This document shows, piece by piece, positions 43,551 through 51,600 of a DNA stretch of 64,000 nt. Position 1 is the stretch's first letter. Every line of letters starts with the position of its first letter. The position numbers were made by a program, and so were the translations under genes. Location of the stretch: the NCBI GenBank assembly GCA_016721905.1, contig JADKHH010000036.1:62001-126000 (forward strand). The letters run 5' to 3'. The stretch is from Candidatus Opimibacter skivensis (GTDB lineage: Bacteria; Bacteroidota; Bacteroidia; Chitinophagales; Saprospiraceae). The notes beneath the pieces are model-generated. The model was given only the letters and a program-made list of their open reading frames with translations, did no database searches and was not told where the DNA came from.

Positions 43551-43576
43551 ACATATTAAAAATATATTTAATATGT
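43551..43576. repeat. AT-rich inverted repeat
   Basis: Arms ACATATTAA (43551-43559) and TTAATATGT (43568-43576), with an 8-nt AT loop. It lies between doxX (start 43430) and the HAD gene (stop 43667), 121 bp upstream of doxX. It could be an operator or a weak terminator. The rest of 43431-43666 shows nothing else. Confidence 0.4.
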
Positions 43577-43666
43577 TTGTCACCAATTATAATGCCCATG
43601 ATACCATTACTGTTTTTAGTACTGATACTGTTATGTATTGGCAGTGAATACGTTTCCCGGCCTCAA

Positions 43667-44371
43667 TCACATTGAGGAAGGCTTAGCGAGGAGTATTTCC
43701 CTGAGTTCAGCGAGATGTAAGATTGTAAAATCAGGACTTTGCTCAAGATGGCAGGTTTCTTTCATTGGGTTGTACCAGCAGGTATGATAACCAAAGGAAG
43801 CCGCACCTGCTATGTCCGCAGTCAGGCTATCTCCTACCACCAGGACATCTGCATGATCGGGTGACCCGATCTGCTCATGTACATGCTGAAAATAAGCAGC
43901 ATTAGGTTTAGAAACACCAATCTCGCCGGCAATCACGATGACATCAAACCGCTTATGCCACCCGATCAACTCGAGCCTGGGACGTTGAACTTCCCTCATT
44001 CCATTGGTCACGTAACCTAGTCCGACTTTTCCTTCCAGCAGGGTCATGATTTCTTCTGCACCTGGCATCAGGTAAGGTTTGGCTCCTAACCTGCGGAGAT
44101 ATTGTTGTTGCGTAGCTACCGGATCCAGATCAAGTTGCCTGAATGCAAAGTACCTTTTGAAGCGTTCGTAGACAAGGGTGTCGCGGTCCATCAGGCCTTG
44201 TTCATGCTCCGTCCAGCATTGCACGTTAATACGCTTATAATCTGCATACATGCCTTCTGTCCAATCATCCCCGTGCTGGACAAGTACTTCTGAAAGTGCC
44301 TCTTCACTGGCCTTGTCAAAATCAAACAGCGTGTGATCTGCATCAAAGAGCACCCATCGGTATCTTTTCAT
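43667..44371 (-). CDS. HAD-family YjjG-like nucleotidase
   Basis: 234 residues from the ATG at 44371. The longer open frame to 44455 would run over the promoter and into the divergent gene. HAD motif I is FDADHTLFDFD (D10, D12), motif II VTNGMREVQRPRL (T/N), the Lys is in GEIGVSKPNAAYF, and motif IV is VLVVGDSLTADIAGAASFGYHTCWYNP. The YjjG group hydrolyses non-canonical pyrimidine nucleotides (house-cleaning). Cytoplasmic. Confidence 0.87.
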   Translation of the reverse strand: MKRYRWVLFDADHTLFDFDKASEEALSEVLVQHGDDWTEGMYADYKRINVQCWTEHEQGLMDRDTLVYERFKRYFAFRQLDLDPVATQQQYLRRLGAKPYLMPGAEEIMTLLEGKVGLGYVTNGMREVQRPRLELIGWHKRFDVIVIAGEIGVSKPNAAYFQHVHEQIGSPDHADVLVVGDSLTADIAGAASFGYHTCWYNPMKETCHLEQSPDFTILHLAELREILLAKPSSM

Positions 44372-44377
44372 AGCGTT

Positions 44378-44385
44378 CAAAGATA
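44378..44385 (-). promoter_or_regulatory. -7 box for the HAD gene
   Basis: The minus strand reads TATCTTTG, with 6 nt to the ATG at 44371. It faces the plus-strand box at 44401-44408 with 15 bp between. Confidence 0.5.
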
Positions 44386-44400
44386 CCTTAGTCCAATGCT

Positions 44401-44408
44401 TATCTTCG
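44401..44408 (+). promoter_or_regulatory. -7 box for the AstE/M14-like gene
   Basis: TATCTTCG ends 4 nt before the ATG at 44413. Divergent and nearly mirror-image to the box at 44378-44385. Confidence 0.5.
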
Positions 44409-44412
44409 CCCC

Positions 44413-45168
44413 ATGAAGGGATATATTTCCTGCCTTTTCTTTTTTTCCTTTTCATGGCTTAATGGTCAGGATACATTACGCATGCCATTGTCCGGCACGA
44501 TGGTTCATCTGGTATCGTTTGGAGAGGATAGTTCTTCTGTACTATTATACAATATGCATGACAACGAAAACAGTTCAGCCATGGCAGGGCGGATCCTTTC
44601 CACCAACAAAGGGGGACGTTATTACGAACTCATGCACAATGGCAAACGGAACATCTCCTTTCTTTTCGGGGAAGATTCTATCCATATTGACCCCAACAGA
44701 ATCTATACTGATACAGGGATATGGCAACAATTGGCCAGGAATAAAATCACAGACACCCTGGCGCATCAATTGATTTCAGCCTGGAAGGACAGCTTGTTGA
44801 ATGTGCTGCGGATTGGAGAAAGAACGCTGGTGATCGCGCTGCATAACAATACCAATCAGAATTACGGATTCAAAAGTTATATGCCTGATGGAGAATATGC
44901 GGATGAGGCCGAGGCTGTCTGCAAAGGATGTGTGCGTGACAAGGATGATTTTTACTTTGTGACCGAATACCCGATCCTCGACCAGTTATGTGTAGGACAA
45001 TATCATGCAGTCATGCAATCCAATTCTCGGATGACGGATGATGGCAGTTTATCTGTATACTGCGGAAGACTTGGCATCCCCTATATCAATGTGGAAGCCC
45101 AGCATGGACATTTGTTCCGGCAGGTGAATATGCTTTTGTTTGCTTACAGGCAGATGAAGATAGATTGA
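44413..45168 (+). CDS. Exported protein with AstE/M14-like zinc-hydrolase motifs
   Basis: 251 residues with a signal peptide (MKGYISCLFFFSFSWLNGQ). I do not recognise an exact family. The order of motifs resembles the aspartoacylase/succinylglutamate desuccinylase branch of M14 metallohydrolases: H49-D-N-E52 (HxxE zinc pair, LLYNMHDNENSS), D-P-N-R96 (compare the DxNR motif), H144 (IALHNN, third zinc ligand) and E228 (INVEAQHGH, catalytic Glu). If so, it is a periplasmic zinc-dependent amidase or peptidase. Four internal Cys (C170, C173, C193, C217) may form disulfides. This is inference from motif spacing only. The following heptad array begins on the last base of the stop codon. Confidence 0.6.
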   Translation: MKGYISCLFFFSFSWLNGQDTLRMPLSGTMVHLVSFGEDSSSVLLYNMHDNENSSAMAGRILSTNKGGRYYELMHNGKRNISFLFGEDSIHIDPNRIYTDTGIWQQLARNKITDTLAHQLISAWKDSLLNVLRIGERTLVIALHNNTNQNYGFKSYMPDGEYADEAEAVCKGCVRDKDDFYFVTEYPILDQLCVGQYHAVMQSNSRMTDDGSLSVYCGRLGIPYINVEAQHGHLFRQVNMLLFAYRQMKID

Positions 45169-45458
45169 GCTGTCAGCTGTCAGCTATCAGCTATCAGGGT
45201 TGAGCTACCAGCTGCCAGCTACCAGAGTATTTTCAAGTACTCTCACGACATACTCTCACGACATACTCACAACTCACAACTCACGACTCACCCTTCACTT
45301 TTCACTCTTCACTCTTCACTCTTCACTCTTCACTCAATAGCTGCCAGCTTTCAGCTGCCAGAGTATTATAAGTTACTGCTCACGACATACTCACAACTCA
45401 CAACTCACAATTCACCTCTCACGACTCACGACTTTCTCACAACTCACAACTCACTTAA
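45168..45458 (+). repeat. Composite heptad array (AGCNNNC and YTCACNN families)
   Basis: In order: AGCTGTC, AGCTGTC, AGCTATC, AGCTATC, AGCTACC, AGCTGCC; then ACTCTCACGACA-type units; then CTCACAA, CTCACAA, CTCACGA, CTCACCC, TTCACTT, TTCACTC (repeated five times or so); then AGCTGCC-type; then CTCACAA-type again up to CTCACTT (45450-45456). The last units contain the stop codon of the minus-strand gene 45451-45924. This fills the whole 282-bp gap between two convergent genes. Confidence 0.85.
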
Positions 45459-45924
45459 CAGCATTGTACATGAGCTTGACATCCTCGAGTGAAAAGCTGC
45501 CAACGAGGCCTGTTTGGAAGATGAGTTCCTTTTCGCCAAGTATCCGGACATACCTAAAGTCATAATCGAGGGTGGTGCTATCTGCCATTTTGCTGAAAAT
45601 AAAACCCTGGTCTTCTTCCTTTATCACCTCGCGGAAAAAAGGATCCTCCTGGACTGCCGTCAGTTGACGGAGCTTTTCTCCAGCAGCATCTTGTTTTGGG
45701 GCTGCAAACTCAAAGATTTGGATAAAGAACTGGTCTCCCTTTTTCACCGTGATGTCGCGCATGAAGTTATAGTCCTTCTCCTGTATGACAGCACTATCCG
45801 GAGCCATGATGGTGACAGGAATCCCATGTGGCTGAAGATCAAGGCTTTGCATGTTTACGCTGTCCTTTCGGCAGGAGGGTAGGAATCCCAGGGCCAGACA
45901 GGCGATAAGCAGGGCATTTTTCAT
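45451..45924 (-). CDS. Hypothetical lipoprotein
   Basis: 157 residues with lipobox LPSC (Cys 18). Not recognised. After the signal it reads as a compact alpha/beta domain (IPVTIMAPDSAVIQEKDYNFMRDITVKKGDQFFIQIFEFAA) with many charged residues. The last residues and stop codon fall inside a CTCACNN array. Similar small lipoproteins occur in Bacteroidota without assigned function. Convergent with 44413-45168. Confidence 0.6.
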   Translation of the reverse strand: MKNALLIACLALGFLPSCRKDSVNMQSLDLQPHGIPVTIMAPDSAVIQEKDYNFMRDITVKKGDQFFIQIFEFAAPKQDAAGEKLRQLTAVQEDPFFREVIKEEDQGFIFSKMADSTTLDYDFRYVRILGEKELIFQTGLVGSFSLEDVKLMYNAVK

Positions 45925-46003
45925 TATGTCAAAGGTATTTAAATCCTGAAACTGGATTTTTGTCCTGTTTTAAGAGATTTCAATCGATTATTTATGGTTA
46001 GCT

Positions 46004-46035
46004 CTTGACAGGGAATATAATCGATGATATATTTG
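46004..46035 (+). promoter_or_regulatory. Promoter for the SPFH gene
   Basis: CTTG (46004-46007), 20-nt spacer, TATATTTG (46028-46035), 32 nt before the ATG at 46068. Confidence 0.6.
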
Positions 46036-46067
46036 TGATATCATTTTAATATCAAAATAGAAAAATC

Positions 46068-46919
46068 ATGGAAAAATCATTCACACCCTTTTCAGGCTAC
46101 CTCTTCCTCTTAATCTTTTTTGTGCTATTGGCACTTGGAATAGTGGGCATTGTCAACGTTTGGCATCCGGCCATTCCGGGCCTGGCTTTAATAACGGCTT
46201 TATTGATGTCCGCCGGTTTCTTTTTCATTAACCCCAACAGTTCCAGGGTCATCACCCTGTTTGGAAAATATAAGGGGACTACCAAGGAAAATGGGTTTTT
46301 CTGGGCAAACCCATTCTTTACTAAGAAAGGGATTTCCCTTCGTGCCCGCAATTTTGAAAGTGAGCGTGTCAAGGTCAATGACAAGCGGGGAAATCCGATC
46401 CTGATCAGCGTGATCACCGTATGGCGCGTCCGTGATGCCTATAAAGCAGCCTTTGAGGTGGATGATTATGCCAGTTTTGTCAAACTCCAGAGTGATGCAG
46501 CTGTAAGGAGTCTGGTCGGACAATACTCTTATGATAATTTTGATGACCACCAGACAGAAATCACCCTGCGCTCCGGATTACAGGAAATCAATCATGCCCT
46601 TGAGGATGCTCTATCCGAAAGGCTTGCGATAGCCGGCATAGAAGTAATGGAATCAAGGATAGGCTACCTCGCGTATGCTGAGGAAATTGCAAGCGCAATG
46701 CTCAAGCGTCAGCAAGCTGAAGCAATCGTAGCTGCCCGACATAAGATAGTCGAAGGTGCGGTCAGTATGGTAGAAATGGCGCTAAACGATCTATCCGGAA
46801 AGAATATCGTTCATTTTGATGATGACAAGAAAGCCACGATGGTCAGCAACCTGATGGTCGTGCTCTGCAGTGACAAGGAGGTTACACCGGTCGTCAATAC
46901 AGGAACCTTATATCAATAG
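46068..46919 (+). CDS. SPFH/Band 7 membrane protein
   Basis: 283 residues. Two N-terminal hydrophobic helices (about 11-30 and 35-50) precede the SPFH domain (about 60-215; NPNSSRVITLFGKYKGTTKENGFFWANPF, ARNFESERVKVNDKRGNPILISVITVWRVRDAYKAAFEVDDYASFVKLQSDAAVRSLVGQYSYD). A helical region ends AMLKRQQAEAIVAARHKIVEGAVSMVEMAL. SPFH proteins make membrane-associated rings and microdomain scaffolds. It is followed after 61 bp by a small Arc-like gene, a recurrent pairing in Bacteroidota and other phyla. Confidence 0.9.
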   Translation: MEKSFTPFSGYLFLLIFFVLLALGIVGIVNVWHPAIPGLALITALLMSAGFFFINPNSSRVITLFGKYKGTTKENGFFWANPFFTKKGISLRARNFESERVKVNDKRGNPILISVITVWRVRDAYKAAFEVDDYASFVKLQSDAAVRSLVGQYSYDNFDDHQTEITLRSGLQEINHALEDALSERLAIAGIEVMESRIGYLAYAEEIASAMLKRQQAEAIVAARHKIVEGAVSMVEMALNDLSGKNIVHFDDDKKATMVSNLMVVLCSDKEVTPVVNTGTLYQ

Positions 46920-46940
46920 TATTGTATCTGAATCCATTTT

Positions 46941-46966
46941 GCCCCTAAATCCCCTAAAGGGGACTT
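46941..46966. repeat. CCCCTAAAGGGG hairpin element
   Basis: GCCCCTAAATCCCCTAAAGG then GGACTT; the palindrome CCCCTAAAGGGG is at 46951-46962. It lies between the SPFH and Arc-like genes. A related CCCCTTAGGGG core is at 55151-55161. From memory, such elements are frequent in Bacteroidota intergenic DNA. Confidence 0.55.
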
Positions 46967-46980
46967 GATTAAATGCTATT

Positions 46981-47175
46981 ATGAAAAAGAAATTTGTCCT
47001 CCGCTTAGATGAAGATGTCTACAACGCACTCGAGAAGTGGGCGGCGGACGAATTTCGGAGTGCCAATGGGCAAATCGAATGGATACTGACTCATCAGTTG
47101 AAACTCAATGGGCGGTATCGGGGGATTCAGCCGAAGGGTTTAAAAGAGGAACCTCCGAAGGAGAGTGAGAAGTGA
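46981..47175 (+). CDS. Arc-like ribbon-helix-helix small protein
   Basis: 64 residues. MKKKFVLRLDEDVYNALEKWAADEFRSANGQIEWILTHQLKLNGR matches the Arc/MetJ ribbon-helix-helix layout (beta strand 3-8, then two helices), although the strand is short of the usual hydrophobic alternation. A basic, Pro-rich tail follows. Ribbon-helix-helix proteins bind DNA as dimers. The partner is the SPFH gene; no toxin gene is nearby, so this is not called an antitoxin. The stop TGA (47173-47175) lies in the heptad AGTGAGC. Confidence 0.75.
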   Translation: MKKKFVLRLDEDVYNALEKWAADEFRSANGQIEWILTHQLKLNGRYRGIQPKGLKEEPPKESEK

Positions 47176-47221
47176 GCAGTTAGCAGATTCAGTTAGCAGT
47201 AAGCAGTTGGCAGTATTCAGT
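47160..47221 (+). repeat. Heptad array, unit AGTNNNC, containing the Arc-like stop
   Basis: AGTGAGA, AGTGAGC, AGTTAGC, (AGATTC), AGTTAGC, AGTAAGC, AGTTGGC, AGTATTC. The TGA of the second unit is the stop codon of the Arc-like gene. Confidence 0.8.
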
Positions 47222-47227
47222 ACATAG

Positions 47228-47254
47228 AAAAAGGCGTCCGAGGGACGCCTTTTT
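47228..47254. terminator. Bidirectional terminator
   Basis: Stem GGCGTCC (47233-47239) with GGACGCC (47243-47249), flanked by A5 and T5, between convergent Arc-like (+) and thioredoxin-like (-) genes. Confidence 0.75.
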
Positions 47255-47266
47255 ATTTGTGCATTC

Positions 47267-47301
47267 TTCACTTTTCACTCTTCGCTTTTAGCTTTTCACT
47301 T
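47267..47301 (+). repeat. Heptad array, unit TTCACTY, within the thioredoxin-like gene end
   Basis: TTCACTT, TTCACTC, TTCGCTT, TTAGCTT, TTCACTT. The fourth unit carries the stop codon (TAA on the minus strand) and the fifth encodes part of the C-terminal K-V-K of the gene at 47288. Confidence 0.75.
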
Positions 47302-47902
47302 TAATAGTGCAGCCTATTGCCTTGGTCTCTGAAGGATCAGGATTGTTTCCAGCTTTGAGGGAAGCAATAGCATTCTCAAGGTACTTAACGCTTACGAGGG
47401 ATGCATCCTGTGCATTGTCATCGATAGCGCCTATATATCGGATATACCTGTTGGCATCCAGCAAAAAGACATGGGGTGTACGCGTAGCTCCAAAAGCAGG
47501 ATACACTTTCTGTCCGTCATCAAACAGGTATTTGAAAGGGAACTTCTTCTCTTTCGACCTGGTCTGCATGGAAGCAAAGTCGTCACCTGGTTTTACGGAT
47601 GGATCGTTTGGATTGATGGCTACAACCGGGTAACCTTGTGAAGCATACTTATTATGCAACGCAATAATCCTGTCTTCGTACATCTCTGCGTATGGGCATG
47701 TGTTGCATGTAAATACAACAATATACCCATTGACTCCTTTGTAATCCGCAAGGGATACCATACTGCCATCCACATTCTTCAATGAGAAATCGGCAGCCTG
47801 CTCGCCAACTTTATAGGCGTCGACCACTGGGGCGACAGCACTAATCAATGTGAATGTAAAAAGGGCGAGGAGCAATTTACCGATCTGTGATTTCATAGTC
47901 AT
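47288..47902 (-). CDS. Thioredoxin-fold redoxin, exported
   Basis: 204 residues with a signal peptide (to about A29). AhpC/TSA-type redoxin: VGEQAADFSLKNVDGSMVSLADYKGVNGYIVVFTCNTCPYAEMYEDRIIALHNKYASQGYPVVAINPND, with C66-N-T-C69. The late GATRTPHVFLLD has the cis-Pro loop. It probably reduces or forms disulfides in the periplasm. The ATG at 47902 overlaps the tlpA-like stop by 4 nt (ATGA); a second ATG two codons later is possible. Two-gene operon. Confidence 0.88.
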   Translation of the reverse strand: MTMKSQIGKLLLALFTFTLISAVAPVVDAYKVGEQAADFSLKNVDGSMVSLADYKGVNGYIVVFTCNTCPYAEMYEDRIIALHNKYASQGYPVVAINPNDPSVKPGDDFASMQTRSKEKKFPFKYLFDDGQKVYPAFGATRTPHVFLLDANRYIRYIGAIDDNAQDASLVSVKYLENAIASLKAGNNPDPSETKAIGCTIKVKS

Positions 47903-48414
47903 AAGTTTAAAAAAGGTTTTACTATATCATGTAACTCATCTGCATGATGAAAAGTTCTTTCAAAAAAGGCCCGTTTTTCTCCCCGGTAAACCAGGGTGGC
48001 CGGAATGGCACCGGACCATTCAGGGTCAATATCTCCGATCCAGAAATTGGCCCGGTTATCTTCAAGCACCACCACATGATCTTCAATCTTCCTCTCCCTG
48101 ACAAACGGCTCAAGTTTACGAATATAATCCTTTTTGAAATCAAGACTCACCAGGAGCAATTTAAAAGGCTGATTGTGGTACACAGAGTCCATCTCCAGGA
48201 AAAATGGCAATTCCTGCACACAGGGAGCGCACCATGTTGCCCAGAAATTGACCACATAGGTGGTGTCAGATTTACTGTGCAATAGTGGCTTCAACTGGTC
48301 ATAATTGATCACCTGGACCATCAATGTATCTGACGATGGTGTAATCCACAAAGAATGCTCTTCCACTTTCGGAAAAGTCCCCTGAATCAATATGCTGAAA
48401 AGCCAATAGATCAT
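47899..48414 (-). CDS. TlpA-like disulfide reductase
   Basis: 171 residues. A short hydrophobic start (MIYWLFSILIQG) may be a signal or anchor. Thioredoxin fold with active site W61-C62-A-P-C65 (VVNFWATWCAPCVQELPFFLEMDSVYHN) and cis-Pro in GAIPATLVYRGE. It likely transfers electrons to periplasmic partners, perhaps the neighbouring redoxin. First gene of the two-gene operon. Its upstream region (48415-48690) holds heptad repeats and a palindrome. Confidence 0.88.
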   Translation of the reverse strand: MIYWLFSILIQGTFPKVEEHSLWITPSSDTLMVQVINYDQLKPLLHSKSDTTYVVNFWATWCAPCVQELPFFLEMDSVYHNQPFKLLLVSLDFKKDYIRKLEPFVRERKIEDHVVVLEDNRANFWIGDIDPEWSGAIPATLVYRGEKRAFFERTFHHADELHDIVKPFLNL

Positions 48415-48489
48415 ATCCTAAGGATAACTATCCGGGGGAGGCTATAGCTGTTAACGGATAGCTCTATAACAATATTTTAACGTTTCGGT

Positions 48490-48590
48490 TGTGAGAGCTA
48501 TCAGCTATCAGCCGTCAGTCAGCTATCAGCTATCAGTGCTAGATGCTAATACTAGCTACCAGTTTCCAGCTGCCAGCTTCCAGAAAATGG
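48490..48590 (+). repeat. Heptad array, unit AGCNNNC
   Basis: AGCTATC, AGCTATC, AGCCGTC, AGCTATC, AGCTATC, and after a short gap AGCTACC, AGCTGCC, AGCTTCC, AG. It lies between same-strand tlpA-like and dnaE genes. Confidence 0.75.
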
Positions 48591-48601
48591 ATTTTGACAG
48601 G

Positions 48602-48663
48602 CGATTAGAAATCATGCTGTAGAGACGCGATTAATCGCGTCTCTACAGCATGATTTCTAATCG
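48602..48663. repeat. 62-bp perfect palindrome
   Basis: Every base pairs about the centre 48632/48633, from CGATTAGAAATCATGC inward. The inner 30 bp are identical to those at 41229-41258, while the outer 16-bp arms are unrelated. It is just downstream of dnaE (minus strand). No T-run, so its role as terminator is unclear. Confidence 0.8.
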
Positions 48664-48690
48664 AACCTTAGCCTAGCCTTAGCCTACGCC

Positions 48691-51600
48691 TTAATTTAGT
48701 TTGTACTTGATACCCAGGGCATCCAGATCCTCAATCAAGGCACTGGCGGCCTTCACCTTATTGGATTTGGAGATCAGCCCGAGGATAAAATCATCCTCGC
48801 GATCGTAGACCTGTAGCTTCAGCTTATGCCTGCCCTTGTGCGTTTCACAAATCTTGTCCAGGCTATCCAGGAGAAACTGATCCAGCTGGTCAATCGATAT
48901 TTTTACGGTGATAGACTTAGTCAGCTCTTCTCCTATGCTGGCCAGCATCCGCGCTGAGGTGATTCTGAACTCGTGCTCTTGCCCATTCCAACTTAACTGG
49001 TAATGGCCTTCGACAAACAAAGCTTCGCCGACGGTCATGATGTCCTTGTATTTTTTGTAGTCCTCGTTGAAAAGCCTGATATCTAATGAACCCCTGAAAT
49101 CCTGTAGCGTAAAAATCCCCCACCCGGTTCCCTTCTTGGTGATGCGGTGATCTGCATTGGTGACCATTCCAGCCAGTTTAAGGTGTTTGTCTTTATGCAC
49201 CATCACCATATCCAGCGGGCAATTGGTGAAATGTTCGATTTCAAGCCTATAGTCATCGAGGGGATGACCTGACATATAGATCCCGGTGATCTCTTTCTCT
49301 CTGGTGAGTTTTTCTATCAGGGACCAATGAGGCACCTGCGGCAATGAAGGTTCCTGAAACATGTTGGTTGACGAATCACCAAACAAGGTGAGTTGGGTTT
49401 GGCTGGCCTGGGCCTGCACTGACTGCCCATATCGAATCGCATGTTCAATTAGTGATTCGTACCTATCCGTTGGAGCAAAATACTGAGCCCGGTGCGTGCC
49501 TTCAAAACAATCCATACCACCTCCCATCACCAGTGCCTCTAATGCCTTCTTATTGACTGCCTTCAGATTGACTCTGGACGTGAGATCAAAGATGCTCGCA
49601 AAGGGACCATTTGCCTTACGTTCATTGATGATATCATCGCCCGAACCTTCTCCCATATTCTTTAATGCAGAAAGTCCAAACCGGATTGCTCCTTTTGAGT
49701 TAACGGTAAAATTGATATTACTTTCATTTACATCCGGAGGCAACACCGGAATATTCATCCGCTTACATTCACGAAGGAAAAAATTGAGTTTTGTGATATC
49801 GTTTTTATTGTGTGTGAGTACTGCGGCCATAAACTCTGCAGGGAAATGGGTCTTAAGCCATGCTGTCTGCACAGAAAGAACGGTATATGCAGCACTGTGC
49901 GAGCGGTTGAAACCGTAACTCGCAAACTTGGACATAATTTCAAATATCTCATCTGCCTTGACAGATGGCACTCCTTTCTTCGTAGCCCCTTCCACAAAAA
50001 TCTGGCGGTGCTTTTCCATTTCATCTGCCTTCTTCTTACCCATTGCCCGGCGAAGCATATCTGCAGCACCGAGACTATAGCCTGCCATGATCTGGGCACC
50101 TTGCATGATCTGCTCCTGGTAGACCATGATACCATACGTTGGCTTGAGCAGATCAGTAAGCCATTCATGCGGATAATCCACAGGTTCTCGTCCGTGCTTT
50201 CGATTGACGAACATAGGTATATAACTCATCGGCCCCGGGCGATAGAGCGCGTTCATGGCGATGAGGTCTTCAATATTGTTGGGTACGAGTTCGCGTAAGT
50301 ATTTCTGCATACCCGGAGATTCAAACTGGAATATCCCGATCGTCTCTCCTTTCTGAAACAGTGTAAACGTAGCAGCATCATCCAGTGGAATTTGATCCGG
50401 ATCAATAAGTTCCGTGGTCCCCTGTCGTTCAGCAATAATTTTTATGGAGTCCTTGACGATAGATAATGTCTTCAGTCCAAGAAAGTCCATTTTCAACATG
50501 CCTGCTGATTCGACTACACCACCTTCAAATTGTGTGACGAGCAAATCCGTTTCAGTTGAAGTACATACCGGAATGTACTGCATGATATCACCCGGTGCTA
50601 TAATGACACCAGCGGCATGAATGCCTGTATTACGCACAGTACCTTCTACCTGTTGTGCAAGACGAAGGATTTCTCCTTCAGCGTTATCCAGCTTTTCTAT
50701 ATCCCGAAGCTTGCGGATATTTTCAAGATCACGGGATTGTGCATCATCTTCCGCTTCCTTACCTGGTTTAAATATTTTAGCGAGTGTTGTCCCTGGCGTT
50801 ATCGGAATCATCTTAGCCAGACGGTCTGTATCTGATAGCGGCAACTCGAGCACTCGTCCTACATCGCGGATAGATGATTTAGCAGCCATAGTACCGAATG
50901 TAACAATCTGGGCTACCTGATTTCGCCCATATTTATCTACAACATAGTCTATGACGCGCTGCCTGCCTTCATCATCAAAGTCAATATCAAAATCCGGCAT
51001 GGACACACGCTCCGGATTGAGGAATCGTTCGAAGAGCAAATTGTACTTGAGTGGATCAATGTTAGTGATGGTGAGGCAATAGGCGACTGCAGAACCTGCG
51101 CCTGATCCTCTTCCTGGTCCAACACTGACGTCCATGCGCCGTGCTGCCCTGATAAAATCCTGGACGATGAGGAAGTATCCGCCGAAGTTCATCTTATCGA
51201 TGACACTAAGCTCCCAATCAAGCCGCTCCTTGATCTCCGGCAGGATGGTTCCATACCGAAGAAGCGCACCTTCATATACCAGATGTCTCAGGTACGCAGA
51301 CTGATCCTTGAAGCCTTGTGGTACCGGAAAATTTGGCAACAAAACATCACGCGTCAATATGGGGGATGTAATCTTATCAAAAATCTCATTGGTGTTGTCG
51401 ATCGCTTCCGGGATATCATGGAAGATCAGGTTCATTTCCTGCTGCGTCTTGAAATAAAAATCAGTGCTTGGAAACTGGAACCTTCCGGCATCTGACATTT
51501 TCTTGCCGGTATTGACGCATAGGATGATATCATGCGCTTTTGCATCTTCCTCATTGATGTAGTGTGCATCGTTGGTGGCGATGACCTTGATGTTATACTT

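Noticed and set aside
44372..44455. N-terminal extension of the HAD gene
   Set aside because: It would run across the -7 box and into the divergent gene; the HAD motif I begins right after the ATG at 44371.
46981..47175. Antitoxin of a toxin-antitoxin pair
   Set aside because: Although Arc-like, the neighbour is an SPFH scaffold gene and no toxin-like gene is present.
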